The notes under the pieces: model-generated
Told to the model about the DNA's origin: nothing
Database searches by the model: none
The model's input: the letters and a program-made list of their open reading frames with translations, nothing else
Part shown: positions 43,210-53,349 of the stretch, one piece after another
How positions within the stretch are numbered: position 1 is the first letter of the stretch
Layout of the letters: each line of letters opens with the position of its first letter
Made by a program: the position numbers and the translations under genes
From: Hypericum androsaemum
Lineage: Eukaryota; Streptophyta; Magnoliopsida; Malpighiales; Hypericaceae
NCBI GenBank assembly: GCA_963995505.1
Contig: OZ023180.1
Coordinates: forward strand, 8,839,263 to 8,903,262
Length of the DNA stretch: 64,000 bases
Reading direction: 5' to 3'

Positions 43210-45962
43210 AGCACCAAATTGACTTAGTTCCGGGAGCTGCCATACCTAATCGTCCCGCATATAGGAGCAATCCGGAGGACACAAAGGAACTTGAGCGACA
43301 AGTCAACGAGCTATTGGAGAAAGGGTACGTGAGAGAGAGCATGAGTCCTTGTGCCGTGCCAGTCCTACTCGTGCCTAAGAAGGATGGATCATGGAGGATG
43401 TGTGTTGATTGTCGAGCAGTCAACAACATAATGGTAAAATATCGTCACCCTATTCCTCGTTTAGATGACATGTTAGATGAGCTGCATGGATCGAGCATGT
43501 TTTCTAAAATTGACTTGAAGAGTGGTTATCATCAAATTAGAATGAAAGAAGGAGATGAGTGGAAGACAGCCTTTAAAACGAAATATGGATTATATGAATG
43601 GATGGTCATGCCATTCGGTTTGTCTAATGCTCCTAGCACATTTATGCGACTCATGAATCATGTTTTACGTCCATTTATTGGCAAATTTGTAGTCGTTTAT
43701 TTTGATGATATACTTGTTTATAGCAAGAGCATGGAGGATCACATGGAACATTTGAAATCTATTCTAAATGCACTTAGAAATGATCAATTGTTTGCTAACT
43801 TGAAGAAGTGCACCTTTTGCACAGATAAGCTTGTCTTCTTGGGTTTTGTTGTTAGTGCTAAAGGAATACAGGTCGATGAAGAAAAGATACGTGCAATTCG
43901 AGATTGGCCAAGTCCCACGAGCGTGGCTAAAGTCCGAAGTTTCCATGGACTAGCTAGTTTCTACAGGAGATTTGTGAAAGATTTTAGTAGCTTAGCCGCA
44001 CCACTTACTGAGGTGATCAAGAAGAACGTTGGATTTAGCTGGGGTGAAGCTCAAGAGAAGGCGTTTCAGCTCATCAAGGAGAAGTTGACAAATGCACCTT
44101 TATTATCATTACCTAACTTTTCTAAGGCGTTTGAGGTTGAGTGTGATGCTTCAGGTGTTGGAATAGGCGCCGTGCTCATGCAAGAAGGACGACCAATTGC
44201 CTACTTTAGCGAAAAGCTAAGCGGAGCAGCCTTGAATTACCCAAGTTATGACAAAGAGTTGTATGCATTGGTTCGGACATTGGAGACATGGCAACATTAC
44301 TTATGGCCCAAGGAATTTGTGATTCATACTGACCATGAATCTTTGAAGCATTTAAAGGGTCAACACAAGCTGAATAAAAGGCATGCACGTTGGGTTGAAT
44401 TTATTGAGACGTTTCCTTATGTCATACGCTACAAGCAAGGTAAGGAAAACGTAGTAGCCGATGCACTGTCACGAAGGTATGTTTTGATTTCAACTCTTGA
44501 TGCAAAATTACTTGGCTTTGAACGCATTAAAGAGTTATACGCTGATGATACTGACTTTGGTGATGTGTTTCGTGGAACTGAGAGGAGTGCGTCTGGTAAG
44601 TTCTTTCGGAATGAAGGGTATTTATTTCGTGAGAATAAGCTTTGTGTGCCTAATTGTTCCGTGCGAGAATTGTTGATACAAGAGGCACACAGAGGCGGAT
44701 TGATGGGACATTTTGGAATAGCAAAGACTTTAGCAATTTTACAAGAGCACTTCCACTGGCCGCACATGAAGCGCGACGTTGAGAGAGTTTGTGGACGTTG
44801 CATCACTTGCAAGCAAGCTAAGTCTAAGGTTTTTCCCCACGGTTTGTACAGTCCCCTACCTATACCTACTGAGCCTTGGATTGATATTTCTATGGACTTT
44901 GTGTTAGGACTTCCTAGGACTAAACGTGGTAGAGATTCAATTTTTGTCGTGGTGGATAGGTTTTCTAAGATGGCGCATTTTATTCCATGTCATAAAACTG
45001 ATGATGCCTCACATATTGCTGATTTGTTCTTTCGGGAAGTTGTAAGACTGCATGGCATGCCTAGAACAATCATTTCAGATAGAGATACTAAGTTCTTAAG
45101 CTACTTTTGGAAGACTTTGTGGTGTAAGTTAGGTACCAAGTTATTATTTTCTACTACTTGTCATCCACAAACTGATGGACAAACAGAAGTTGTGAATAGG
45201 ACTTTGTCTACACTGTTAAGAGCGCTTATTAAGCATAATATTAAAGCTTGGGAAGATTGTTTGCCACATGTTGAGTTTGCTTATAATCGATCTATTCATT
45301 CTGCTACTCAATTCTCACCGTTTGAACTTGTGTATGGTTTTAATCCTCTGACCCCACTAGATTTATCACCTTTGCCTTCGAATGAGTATGTTAACTTAGA
45401 TGGCAAGAAGAAGGCTGAATTTGTCAAGCAGCTACATGAGAAGGCGAGATTGAACATTGAGAAACGAACTGAGCACTACGCAAGACAAGCGAATAAAGGG
45501 CGACAAAAAGTTGTCTTTGAGCCTGGTGATTGAGTTTGGTTGCATATGAGGAAGGAACGGTTTCCCGCGCAACGGCGTTCAAAGTTACTACCTCGTGGGG
45601 ATGGTCCCTTCCAAGTTTTAGAGCGCATCAATGACAATGCTTATAAGCTTGACCTGCCGGGTGAGTATAATGTAAGTGCTTCTTTTATTGTTGCTGACTT
45701 AAGCCCGTTTGATGTAGGTGAAGATTTGAGGGCAAATCCTTTTCAAGAGGGGGGGAATGATGTGAACATGCCCACTATGGAGCTACAAGACCCACAACCA
45801 GTTCGAGTTCCACTTGGACCAATCACAAGAGCAAGAGCAAAGACGCTTCAAGCTGAGCTCAACGGATTAATTCAAGGGATTTGGACTACAACCAGTTCAT
45901 GTAAGCCCGTGGACGTCCATGCAAAGCCTATGCACGTGATTGGAGTAATTTTGGAAGCCTAA
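43210..45962 (+). pseudogene. C-auto pol, second part (RT to LTR-encoded tail), one nonsense codon
   Basis: Continues C-auto at [20 protein letters not shown]. It has RT with [13 protein letters not shown] (about 43690-43725), RNase [14 protein letters not shown], the integrase zinc module and catalytic SMDF, SDRD and [10 protein letters not shown] at 45531-45533 replaces TGG in GDWVWLH. The frame then continues through the polypurine tract (FQEGGND) into the 3' LTR and ends at 45962 after GPITRARAKTLQAEL. It is closely related to family A pol, so A and C belong to one clade. Confidence 0.93.
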
Positions 45963-46505
45963 AGGAGTAGAACCAAGATTCCTACTTTTTAGGAATAAGA
46001 GTTATCCAAACTTTTTATAACTTTTTAGGAATAAGAGTTATCCAATAGTGGATAATGTTGGATAATGATTGTGTTTTTCAATTCTTAGGATAAACATTCG
46101 TTTTTAGAACTAGTTTAAGTAGTATGATAAGTTTGGAGATCTTCAGAACTTATCTTGTTGACTTTGGAGTCTATCCAGGTCAGTTTTAACCTCTATATAA
46201 GGAGGGCCACGAATTCAATAAAGGCATCACTTTTTGGCATAAGAAAATTCGTGAGATTTGATACTCTGGTTGTCCTTGTGGGCTGGATTGCTTAGCTAGG
46301 GCGTTTGTACTTATCAAACGAAATTTCCATCTCCGTTTGTGGCGTATTCGATTCAAGATCAAGGTTCGCGTTCTCACCATTGCTACGGGTCAAAGTTAAC
46401 CAATACTAAGGTTCGGTGCAAGGCGCAAAGCGACGGGTCAAGACCAACCATCATCCTAGAGTAGACGGTCCGAGTTGGTGCGAGTTCCTGACGGGATTCA
46501 TATCA
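45758..46505 (+). repeat. 3' LTR of C-auto (748 bp)
   Basis: Begins TGATGTGAAC and ends ATTCATATCA, followed by the TSD GCATT (46506-46510). A CTATATAA element is at 46193-46200. The preceding tract AAGAGGGGGGGAA is the polypurine tract. Confidence 0.95.
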
Positions 46506-46672
46506 GCATTGATTATAGCTTAATTATAATCATTCTTCTCAGCTGTTACGGATTGATTATAGCTTAAATAAGGGAAGTTATTACCCATTATTAGGCAGCT
46601 AAATAGAGGGAAGGTGAACGACAAGGAGGTTTCAAACTCTCCTTGATTTCTGCCTTAACTCCTGCCCCTATA

Positions 46673-47455
46673 TGATATGAATCTCCGCGGAAAAGATTCA
46701 CAACTCGGACCGTTTGTTACTTTAGAATGGAACAGATCACAACTCACAAGAACTTACACGAACTAAGGCATGAATTTGTACCTCAACCCGCTGCAAGGGC
46801 TTCTGAACCTTGACCTAAGGTCGTATCACGCCACAAACGGGGATGGAATATCCGCTTGATAAGTGAAGGATAAATTCTAGCCAAGACGACTCACCAGGCT
46901 AAGCAAGAACAAACGAGTATCAAACTCTCAACTAGCCAATGCTAAGTATTTCCGAATTGTGTGTGTACGTTTTATTGCTAGGAGTCCTTTTTATATAGGC
47001 TCCCAAAGTACCAAAATATTCCTAAACAAGCTAACTCCTTAAAAGGAATTCAAAGGCTGGCCAAAACTCTCTTTCCTATTCTAAGGAGATTCTGGCCGAA
47101 CTTATGCAACTAAACAAGGAATAATATAAGCAAATAATATCTAATAGAATAGCTACTAGTTGCACGTCCAAAACAATTAGATGCATGGCCTAAATAGGCT
47201 GATTCTTCTTGATTCTCCATGTGCGCATGCATCTAGAAGCTTTCGTGCATGTCAAGCTTCCCATTCAGCCTCCAAAACGTGCATGGGCCTCCCTTGGGCT
47301 TCTTGGACGTCCTTGGTCCTCCACGCACTTGATTGAGCCCAAACTTCATGCATTAGTCCATTGAAATCAGATTGCAACTTCCTAGCTCTTGCTCTTGTCA
47401 TTGGCCCAATTGGAACTTGAACTTGCTTCGAGTCTACAAGCTTGATAGTTGGTGC
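46673..47455 (-). repeat. 3' LTR of A2, truncated (783 bp)
   Basis: Identical in layout to the right LTR up to GTTGGTGC (LTR position 783), where it joins integrase sequence (GCTTCTCGATG). The two sides share a short GTGC(G) microhomology. Confidence 0.93.
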
Positions 47456-50400
47456 GCTTCTCGATGTTCATTCTTGCTTTCTCATGTAACTGCTTGACAA
47501 ATTCAGCCTTCTTCTTGCCATCTAAGTTAACATGCTCACTCGAAGGTAGAGGTGATAAATCCAATGGAGTCAAAGGATTAAATCCATAAACAAGCTCAAA
47601 TGGTGAGAATTGAGTAGCAGAATGGACAGAACGATTATAAGCAAACTCAACATGAGGCAAACATTCTTCCCAAGTCTTAATGTTATGCTTAATGAGTGCT
47701 CTCAAAAGTGTAGACAAAGTCCTATTTACTACTTCAGTTTGACCATCAGTTTGAGGATGACAAGTAGTAGAAAATAACAACTTAGTACCTAACTTGCACC
47801 ACAAGGTTTTCCAAAAGTAACTTAGGAACTTAGCATCTCTATCAGAGATAATTGTCCTAGGCATGCCATGTAACCTAACAACCTCTCTAAAGAACAAATC
47901 AGCAATGTTTGAAGCATCATCAGTCTTATGACATGGAATGAAATGTGCCATCTTAGAAAACCTATCCACTACCACAAAAATTGAATCTCTTCCACGCTTA
48001 GTCCTAGGTAGGCCTAACACAAAATCCATAGAGATATCAATCCAGGGCTCACTAGGTATAGGTAGTGGGGTGTACAAACCATGGGGTTTTACCTTTGACT
48101 TGGCTTGCTTGCAAGTGATGCAACGACCACAAACTCTCTCAACGTCTCTCTTCATGTGTGGCCAAAAGAAATGATCTTGTAGCATTGCAAAGGTCTTTGC
48201 AATTCCAAAATGCCCCATTAAGCCACCTCCATGTGCCTCCTGAATTAGTAATTCTCGCATCGAACAATTAGGCACACAAAGTTTGTTTTCACGAAATAGG
48301 TAACCTTCATTACGAAAGAACTTACCAAATGCACTTCTTTCAGTTGATCTAAACAACTCGCCAAAATCAACATCATCAACATACATCTCCTTAATGTGTT
48401 CAAAGCCAAGTAGTTTAGCATCAAGAGTTGAGAACAAGGCGTACCTTCGTGATAGTGCATCAGCCACTACATTTTCCTTACCTTGCTTGTAGCGAATGAC
48501 ATAAGGAAATGTCTCAATGAATTCCACCCATCGTGCATGCCTCTTGTTCAGCTTGTGTTGCCCCTTTAAGTGCTTGAGTGACTCATGATCAGTGTGAATC
48601 ATGAACTCCTTGGGCCACAAATAATGCTGCCATGTCTCCAATGCTCGAACTAGTGCGTACAACTCCTTATCATAGGTCGGGTAATTCAAGGTTGCACCAC
48701 TTAGTTTCTCACTAAAGTATGCAATAGGTCTTCCTTCTTGCATAAGGACAGCTCCAATTCCTACACCAGAAGCATCACACTCTATTTCAAAAGTCTTAGA
48801 GAAATTAGGTAAAGCTAACAAGGGTGCATTAGTCAACTTCCCTTTTAGTAGTTGGAAAGCCTTCTCTTGAGCTTCTCCCCAAGTAAAGCCCACGTTCTTC
48901 TTGATGACTTCAGTTATGGGTGCGGCTATGCTACTAAAGTCCTTCACAAATCTCCTATAAAAACTAGCTAGTCCATGAAAGCTCCTAACATTAGCAACAC
49001 TTGTAGGGCTTGGCCATTCACGGATAGCTCGGATCTTTTCTTCATCAACCTGTATCCCGTTAGCTCCAACAACAAAACCCAAGAATACAAGTTTATCCGT
49101 ACAAAAGGTGCACTTCTTCAAGTTAGCAAACAATTGTTCTTCTCTAAGTGCATCTAAGACAGATTTCAAATGTTCTAGATGATCCTCCATGCTCTTGCTA
49201 TAAATGAGTATATCATCAAAGTAAACAACCACAAATTTACCAATGAATGGACGTAGAACATGATTCATGAGTCGCATAAACGTGCTAGGTGCGTTGGACA
49301 AACCAAATGGCATGACCATCCACTCATACAACCCATACTTAGTTTTAAAAGCAGTCTTCCACTCATCTCCTTCTTTCATCCTAATTTGATGATAACCACT
49401 CTTCAAATCAATCTTAGAAAACATGCAAGAACCATGCAACTCATCTAACATGTCATCTAAACGAGGGATAGGGTGACGATATTTTACCGTTATGTTGTTG
49501 ACTGCTCGGCAATCAACACACATTCTCCATGTTTTATCCTTCTTGGGCACAAGTAGGACTGGAACAGCACATGGACTCATGCTCTCTCTCACGTACCCTT
49601 TCGCCAATAGCTCGTTGACTTGCTTCTCAAGCTCCTTTGTTTCTTCAGGATTGCTTCTATATGCGGGACGGTTAGGTATGGCAGCTCCCGGAACAAAGTC
49701 TATTTGATGTTCAATCCCACGAATAGGTGGCAAACCAGGTGGTAGCTCGTCGGGAAAGACATCCTTGTAATCCTGCAAAAGAGACACAACCGCACTAGGT
49801 ACATGTGGTTCAAGCTTGTTAGTGTTTAAAAGCGCCTCTCTATACCGAAGTAAGATCATAGGCTTCTTTTCAAAGCATGCTTGCTTAATATCACTTGTTC
49901 CCACATAGTAACTCTTTTTCCAACTCTCGGGTTTTCTCTCTTTGGCCGTTTTAATTTCTGTTTTTCCGGCTTCTTTTGTTTTCTCAATCTTTTCCTCTCC
50001 ATTGGCCGTTTTTCTTATCTTTTTTTCGGCTTCTTCTCTCCTCTCATTCTTTTTCTTCTTGTCACGCTCTCTTTGCTCATCACTTTCTTTTTGCAACTGA
50101 CGTTGATCTTCACAAACTTGTGATGGTGACAAGGGTGCCAAGGTGATTACTCTCTTCTTAAGTATAAATGAATACTTGTTGGTGTAGCCATCATGATGCA
50201 CTTTCCTATCAAACTGCCACGGCCTTCCTAACAATAGGTGACCAGCTTGCATTGGTACAACATCACACAACACTTCATCCTCATAGTTGCCAATGCGGAA
50301 TGCTACCAATACTTGCTTCATCACTCGTACTTCTCCACTATCATTCAGCCATTGTAGTTTGTAAGGTTTAGGGTGTTTTCCCGTGAGTAACCCTAACTTC

Positions 50401-51725
50401 TCCACCATAGTAGTGCTTGCAACATTAGCACAACTTCCTCCATCTATGATGACACTACACACCTTGTCTTTGACATAGCACCTTGTGTGAAAAATATTTT
50501 CTCTTTGAGCCACATCATTTTCTTCTTTCACTTGCACATTCAATGCTCTTCTAGACACAAGAGTAAGCCTCTCAGCAGCTTGGTACTCTTCCTCGGATAC
50601 GTCCTCCAAAGAAGGCATGCTCTCATGCTCCGAATCCTCTTCTTCAGTTTCAATCTCTCCACTTTCCTTGATCACCATTGCTTGCTTGTTAGGGCATTGA
50701 CTTGAGATGTGCCCTCTTCCTTGACACTTAAAGCACTTGATGTCACGGTTCCTAGCTGGAGTGACTTCCACTTTCCTTTGAGAATTAGCTTGAGAACTCT
50801 CGGATTTATGCTCTACTTTGGCTGCTTGTGGCTTGTCAAACTTCTTTTGGTAGTTTGGCTTCCAAGTAGAATTCGATGTAGCTTTTGTTCTCCCCTCTCC
50901 TCTCTTGAGTTTCTTCTCAATTTTCGTTGCCATATGCACCATGTCCTCCAACTCCACATAGTGTTGCAACTCAACTTTGTCTTGAATTTCAGGATTGAGT
51001 CCATTCAAGAACCTTGCCATTGTAACTTCTCTATCTTCATCTATATCAGCTCTTATCATGGCCATCTCCATCTGTTTGAAATACTCCTCCACACTCAAAC
51101 TTCCTTGCCTCATTCCTTGTAACTTTTTATACAGCTCTCTATAGTAATGACTTGGAACAAATCTCTTCCTCATCACCACTTTCATGTCTTCCCAAGTAGC
51201 TATAGGGCGTTCTCTATTTCTCCTCCTGCTAGTCACAAGTTGATCCCACCAAGTTATAGCATAATCAGTGAATTCGGTGATGGCAAGTTTTACCTTCTTT
51301 TCTTCGGAGCTATTGTGGCAATCAAACACGAACTCAATCTTCTTCTCCCACTCTAAGTACGCCTCCGGGTCAGAACGACCAGCAAAGGAAGGTATCTTCA
51401 GTTTGATACTCCCTATGTTGTCGTCTCTCTTTGGCCTTGCCTCCCTAGGTGGACAGTTTGTTCTTGCTCTCCTAAGACTCCTTGTAGAGCCTACGCCTTC
51501 TTCCGACTCAGAATCAGCTCCGCTCGATTCTCCAATAGGTACTCCTCTCCCTCGCCTTTGGAGTTCGCCTCGCGTTTGGGGGTTGTCACGAGAATTCTCC
51601 ACGGCATCCACGCGTAGTTGCAAAGGCTCCATCTGAGCTTGCACCATCTGCTCGAGCTTCCCGGCCAAGGCATCCACTAATAACTTAAGGTCTATGTTTT
51701 CGATAGTTTGACCTTCATGCGACAT
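47382..51725 (-). CDS. Gag-pol polyprotein of A2, C-terminally altered (1,447 aa)
   Basis: Open from ATG 51725 and nearly identical to A1 through gag, zinc knuckle, protease, RT (YFDD), RNase H and the integrase catalytic core (SMDF, SDRD, TDGQTE). After MNIEKRT the deletion fuses the frame to LTR sequence read in another frame, so the integrase C-terminal region (GDWVWLH...) and the GPMTRARA tail are replaced by about 20 unrelated residues. Catalytic domains are intact, but integrase without its C-terminal part is probably impaired. Confidence 0.93.
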   Translation of the reverse strand: MSHEGQTIENIDLKLLVDALAGKLEQMVQAQMEPLQLRVDAVENSRDNPQTRGELQRRGRGVPIGESSGADSESEEGVGSTRSLRRARTNCPPREARPKRDDNIGSIKLKIPSFAGRSDPEAYLEWEKKIEFVFDCHNSSEEKKVKLAITEFTDYAITWWDQLVTSRRRNRERPIATWEDMKVVMRKRFVPSHYYRELYKKLQGMRQGSLSVEEYFKQMEMAMIRADIDEDREVTMARFLNGLNPEIQDKVELQHYVELEDMVHMATKIEKKLKRGEGRTKATSNSTWKPNYQKKFDKPQAAKVEHKSESSQANSQRKVEVTPARNRDIKCFKCQGRGHISSQCPNKQAMVIKESGEIETEEEDSEHESMPSLEDVSEEEYQAAERLTLVSRRALNVQVKEENDVAQRENIFHTRCYVKDKVCSVIIDGGSCANVASTTMVEKLGLLTGKHPKPYKLQWLNDSGEVRVMKQVLVAFRIGNYEDEVLCDVVPMQAGHLLLGRPWQFDRKVHHDGYTNKYSFILKKRVITLAPLSPSQVCEDQRQLQKESDEQRERDKKKKNERREEAEKKIRKTANGEEKIEKTKEAGKTEIKTAKERKPESWKKSYYVGTSDIKQACFEKKPMILLRYREALLNTNKLEPHVPSAVVSLLQDYKDVFPDELPPGLPPIRGIEHQIDFVPGAAIPNRPAYRSNPEETKELEKQVNELLAKGYVRESMSPCAVPVLLVPKKDKTWRMCVDCRAVNNITVKYRHPIPRLDDMLDELHGSCMFSKIDLKSGYHQIRMKEGDEWKTAFKTKYGLYEWMVMPFGLSNAPSTFMRLMNHVLRPFIGKFVVVYFDDILIYSKSMEDHLEHLKSVLDALREEQLFANLKKCTFCTDKLVFLGFVVGANGIQVDEEKIRAIREWPSPTSVANVRSFHGLASFYRRFVKDFSSIAAPITEVIKKNVGFTWGEAQEKAFQLLKGKLTNAPLLALPNFSKTFEIECDASGVGIGAVLMQEGRPIAYFSEKLSGATLNYPTYDKELYALVRALETWQHYLWPKEFMIHTDHESLKHLKGQHKLNKRHARWVEFIETFPYVIRYKQGKENVVADALSRRYALFSTLDAKLLGFEHIKEMYVDDVDFGELFRSTERSAFGKFFRNEGYLFRENKLCVPNCSMRELLIQEAHGGGLMGHFGIAKTFAMLQDHFFWPHMKRDVERVCGRCITCKQAKSKVKPHGLYTPLPIPSEPWIDISMDFVLGLPRTKRGRDSIFVVVDRFSKMAHFIPCHKTDDASNIADLFFREVVRLHGMPRTIISDRDAKFLSYFWKTLWCKLGTKLLFSTTCHPQTDGQTEVVNRTLSTLLRALIKHNIKTWEECLPHVEFAYNRSVHSATQFSPFELVYGFNPLTPLDLSPLPSSEHVNLDGKKKAEFVKQLHEKARMNIEKRTNYQACRLEASSSSNWANDKSKS

Positions 51726-52325
51726 GTTTGCTGCAAGAAAAATTGGTTAGTAAAAAATATGGCCTCACAAGCTCACTCCCTTACGTGTATACTCTCAATG
51801 TATGGTGCACTCAAGTTCACTCGTGTTTGCACTCAAATATTTGGCTTTTCTCTCTAAGGTACTCGCACACTCTTGCCTTTTTCCTCTCGTGATACTTGTA
51901 TGTTCTTACTAAGGCTAGAACGGCCTTGCTTGAGCTTCACGCTTTAACAAACAGAATGTTAAAGTTCCTCTTTGGTCTTTCTTTTAGTCTTGCTCGTCCC
52001 CTTTCTTGATCAGCCGTTGCGCCTCCTTAGTTTGCTAGCTTCCCTCGGATTTGCTTCCTCTTTAGGTTGAGACTTCCAATTTAGCTTGCTTCCTCTTTAG
52101 CTTGCGACTTCCTTCTTCTTTTTCTTTTCTTTCCTTTTTTTTTTTTTTTCTTTCCTTTCTTTTCTTGCTTCACTCGTTTGTTTTCCTCTCTTTTCTCTCA
52201 AACAGCGAGGAGAGAAAACGAACCAACAAAGAACAAAAAAAAATAACAAGCAACAAAACAAACCAACAAGAACAAAAATAACAAGGATAATGAACTAAAG
52301 TAACAAGCTAAGCTCTGATACCAAC
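51726..52325 (-). other. 5' leader of A2
   Basis: The primer-binding site is at 52312-52323 (minus). A purine-rich tract on the coding strand lies at about 52110-52270. The tandem repeats seen in A1 are shorter and different here (GCTTCCTCTTTAG copies at about 52040-52105). A splice-acceptor-like site lies at 51731-51755. Confidence 0.8.
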
Positions 52326-53130
52326 TGATATGAATCTCCGCGGAAAAGATTCACAACTCGGACCGTTTGTTACTTTAGAATGGAACAGATCACAACTCAC
52401 AAGAACTTACACGAACTAAGGCACGAATTTGTACCTCAACCCGCTGCAAGGGCTTCTGAACCTTGACCTAAGGTCGTATCACGCCACAAACGGGGATGGA
52501 ATATCCGCTTGATAAGTGAAGGATAAATTCTAGCCAAGACGACTCACCAGCCTAAGCAAGAACAAACGAGTATCAAACTCTCAACTAGCCAATGCTAAGT
52601 ATTTCCGAATTGTGTGTGTACGTTTTATTGCTAGGAGTCCTCTTTATATAGGCTCCCAAAGTACCAAAATATTCCTAAACAAGCTAACTCCTTAAAAGGA
52701 ATTCAAAGGCTGGCCAAAACTCTCTTTCCTATTCTAAGGAGATTCTGGCCGAACTTATGCAACTAAACAAGGAATAATATAAGCAAATAATATCTAATAG
52801 AATAGCTACTAGTTGCACGTCCAAAACAATTAGATGCATGGCCTAAACAGGCTGATTCTTCTTGATTCTCCATGTGCGCATGCATCTAGAAGCTTTCGTG
52901 CATGTCAAGCTTCCCATTCAGCCTCCAAAACGTGCATGGGCCTCCCTTGGGCTTCTTGGACGTCCTTGGTCCTCCACGCACTTGATTGAGCCCAAACTTC
53001 ATGCATTAGTCCATTGAAATCAGATTGCAACTTCCTAGCTCTTGCTCTTGTCATTGGCCCAATTGGAACTTGAACTTGCTTCGAGTCTACAAGCTTGATA
53101 GTTGGTGCATCCGTAGGCTTGCTCACATCA
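52326..53130 (-). repeat. 5' LTR of A2 (805 bp)
   Basis: Runs from TGATGTGAGC (53130) to ATTCATATCA (52326) in element orientation. Its tail frame reads [14 protein letters not shown] and [12 protein letters not shown] and is still open. Confidence 0.95.
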
Positions 53131-53349
53131 CTATATATGTAATCATCCGAATTCAATAAAAAGGCAGAGAGAATTAAACCAATTTCAACGTCAATTGTTG
53201 AGTGTTCCCTCACGAAAATTGTGAGTTTGAGTGTGTCCTTGCCCTAGCTGGCCGTCCAACAACCTTGGACTAGCTCTTCAACACAACAGAAATTGTGCTT
53301 GAAGAGGGTTTACCCGTTCGAGTTAGTTGAGCTTCCGCTCGCTACGTCA

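Larger units (their letters stand above)
34300..46505 (+). mobile_element. LTR retrotransposon C-auto (TSD GCATT), interrupted by B1
   Basis: Two 748-bp LTRs, primer-binding site, leader, gag-pol and polypurine tract, with TSD GCATT at 34295-34299 and 46506-46510. B1 occupies 37581-43204, so the element proper is about 6.6 kb. About twenty differences between the LTRs by eye make it older than A1, A2 and B1. Its LTRs are the same family as those of C-na, so elements like it are the likely source of proteins for C-na mobility. Confidence 0.95.
46673..53130 (-). mobile_element. LTR retrotransposon A2 (family A, TSD CTATA), 3' internal deletion
   Basis: TSD CTATA at 46668-46672 and 53131-53135. 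LTRs at 46673-47455 (783 of 805 bp) and 52326-53130 (805 bp) differ at only a few positions. A deletion of about 320 bp removed the last 22 bp of the left LTR, the polypurine tract and the end of integrase. It cannot complete plus-strand synthesis on its own. Confidence 0.95.
10230..53349 (+). mobile_element. Old LTR retrotransposon B2 (family B), split by four large insertions
   Basis: Pieces: leader and gag-pro-RT start (10230-12279), rest of pol (32039-34264), and 3' LTR in three parts (34267-34299, 46511-46672, 53136-53349). The intervening DNA consists of inserted elements, each with exact TSDs: outer C (CGAGC), C-auto (GCATT) and A2 (CTATA). Removing them restores continuous homology to B1. 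The 5' LTR is not in place: D interrupts the leader at 10230 and the DNA left of D is rearranged. Three nonsense codons in gag, a mutated RT site and a deletion in integrase make B2 the oldest element here. Confidence 0.88.
34267..53349 (+). repeat. 3' LTR of B2, in three parts
   Basis: Parts 34267-34299, 46511-46672 and 53136-53349 total 409 bp. It starts TGACTTTACG just after pol and ends GCTACGTCA, consistent with the TGAC...GTCA termini of B1. C-auto is inserted 33 bp from its start (TSD GCATT). A2 is inserted in a CTATATATG element (TSD CTATA), which may be its TATA box. An AATAAA-like run follows at about 53154. The right neighbour is the decameric satellite, so B2 was probably inserted in or at the edge of that array. 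Confidence 0.8.
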
